A stretch of 64,000 nucleotides of DNA, from the NCBI GenBank assembly GCA_020853395.1, contig JADYYY010000003.1:62001-126000 (forward strand), written 5' to 3'. Position 1 is the first letter of the stretch. Each line of letters begins with the position of its first letter. Both the position numbers and the translations under genes were made by a program. The notes below the pieces were generated by a model. The model ran no database searches, had not been told where the DNA came from, and worked only from the letters and a program-made list of their open reading frames with translations. Positions 62,965 through 64,000 of the stretch are shown one piece after another. Origin of the DNA: Acidobacteriota bacterium. Its GTDB lineage: Bacteria; Acidobacteriota; Vicinamibacteria; Vicinamibacterales; SCN-69-37.

Positions 62965-64000
62965 TCATCGGGAGATCGGCTGCCAGTTCGGATAGGTGTT
63001 GTTGCCGGCCTCGGTGACCTGTCGCAGGTTCTCGCCCGTGCGATCGATCGTGGCGATGTGCTGACGTCCCCAGCGCGTCGTGACGAACGCGATGTGCCGT
63101 CCGTTGGGAGCGACTGCCGGGCTCTCGTTCGATCCGACGCCGTCGGTGAGCACCTTCACGCCGGGATTCGCGAAGTCGTAGATGGCGACGTCGTGCCCCG
63201 GCCCGGCCCCCACCGTGAAGGCGATGAAGTTCAACGACGACCACGTCGGACGATCGACCTGCTCCGAGACGATCCGCTGCACGCCGGTTCCGGTGGCGTT
63301 CATGATGTAGAGCTGATTGACGCCGGCGCGGTTCGACGTGAAGGCGATCTGTGCGCCGTTCGGCGACCACGTCGGCGCCCCGTCGTCACTGGACGGGCTG
63401 TTCGTGATGTTCTGGAGTCCCGTGCCGTCCCGATTGACGACGTAGATCTCGACGTTGCCCGAGCGAGGGGAAGCAAAGGCGAGCCGTGTGCCGTCGGGCG
63501 ACCACGCCGGCGTCCAGTTGGACGTGGCCACGTTCGACGCCGTAGGCCGGGCCGGACGGCCAGGCTGCGCGAGATTGGCCACGTAGATGTCCGGCAGGCC
63601 AGATTGCCACGACACGTACGAGAGAAGGTTGCCAGCCGCTGACCAGGCCGGGCAGCAGTTCAGCGATCCGTTGACGGTCACGCGCATCGGGTTCGCGCCG
63701 TCGTAGTCCGAGATGTAGATCTCCTTGCTGGCGGCGGCCGTCTGGCTCGGGCGCCCCGCCACGCGGCTGCCATGGCGGTCGGAGGCGAACGCGATCTTGG
63801 TGCGGGCGACGCCGTCCAGGCCGCGGACCTGTTTGTGCACGTCGTCGGCGATGGCATGGGCGCAGCCGCGCGGGTTCTGCGCGCGGCAGTTCGGATACCG
63901 CGCGCCGAACGTCTGCCGGCCGCGGGCGTCGCCCTTGACGGTGATCAGCCGGATGTCGACCACGAGATCAGCGCCGTTACGGGAGACGCTGCCGTGGAGC
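62965..64000 (-). CDS. tolB: Tol-Pal protein TolB (5' part outside window)
   Basis: Periplasmic beta-propeller of the Tol-Pal system. The frame is open through the right edge, so the signal peptide and part of the N-terminal domain are missing; the frame visible is about 344 codons. VHKQVRGLDGVARTKIAFAS links the N-domain to the propeller. Blades: EIYISDYDGANPMRVT, PAWSPDGTRLAFASPRSGNV, PTWSPNGAQIAFTSNRAGVN. Stop at 62965, 19 bp before pal. Confidence 0.94.
   Translation of the reverse strand, partial: LHGSVSRNGADLVVDIRLITVKGDARGRQTFGARYPNCRAQNPRGCAHAIADDVHKQVRGLDGVARTKIAFASDRHGSRVAGRPSQTAAASKEIYISDYDGANPMRVTVNGSLNCCPAWSAAGNLLSYVSWQSGLPDIYVANLAQPGRPARPTASNVATSNWTPAWSPDGTRLAFASPRSGNVEIYVVNRDGTGLQNITNSPSSDDGAPTWSPNGAQIAFTSNRAGVNQLYIMNATGTGVQRIVSEQVDRPTWSSLNFIAFTVGAGPGHDVAIYDFANPGVKVLTDGVGSNESPAVAPNGRHIAFVTTRWGRQHIATIDRTGENLRQVTEAGNNTYPNWQPISR

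Overview
The window reads as about 64 kb of chromosome from a high-GC Gram-negative bacterium, most likely an Acidobacteriota member (Vicinamibacteria-like). The outer-membrane genes (tolB-pal-cpoB, LPS export, a TonB receptor) point to a Gram-negative cell. Two 'acidobacterial duplicated orphan permease' (ADOP) genes, each paired with a PadR regulator, are a known signature of that phylum. The taxonomic call is an inference from gene families; no rRNA gene is present.

Left edge (1-2785): a BtuB-like TonB receptor (cut by the window), acylphosphatase, adenine phosphoribosyltransferase and a tRNA-Arg(CCU). Accessory block (about 2786-29286): it starts at the 3' end of that tRNA and ends at a second copy of the last 29 bp of the tRNA (one mismatch), so it looks like an island inserted at the tRNA gene, although no integrase is visible. 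It holds a decayed ABC exporter (frameshifted ATPase, internally deleted permease), a SpoIIE-type phosphatase, bshC with a sodium/solute symporter, three secreted proteins (a jelly-roll-like protein, an FG-GAP protein, a NIPSNAP protein), an OmpR-type two-component system, an RND efflux pump, two ADOP/PadR modules, an erythromycin-esterase-like lipoprotein and remnants of a third ADOP.

The most interesting pattern in the accessory block is a repeated promoter architecture. Four promoters carry a direct repeat of a (C/T)(T/C)TAAG(G/C) half-site with an exact 11-bp period, and in all four the second half-site ends exactly 9 bp before a -10-like hexamer. They precede bshC-symporter, the jelly-roll gene, the FG-GAP gene and the NIPSNAP gene (with the RND pump downstream). 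This matches how OmpR/PmrA-type regulators bind, and the response regulator encoded in the middle of the cluster is the obvious candidate. Together these genes look like one envelope/redox response regulon that I do not recognise as described.

Right part (29287-64000) is mostly housekeeping: two small unknown genes, a BadF-type sugar kinase, a TPR membrane protein, a deoxyhypusine synthase homologue, a dipeptide-type binding protein, mutS, a tsaB-rimI fusion, a DUF465 gene, psd-pssA, a very large NtrY-like histidine kinase, a polytopic membrane protein, a PQQ-propeller protein, then a long forward run guaA-dnaE-accA-recJ-lptCA-lptB-rpoN-hpf-rapZ-cupin with many start/stop overlaps, and finally tolB-pal-cpoB-ssb on the reverse strand. 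tolB is cut by the right edge.
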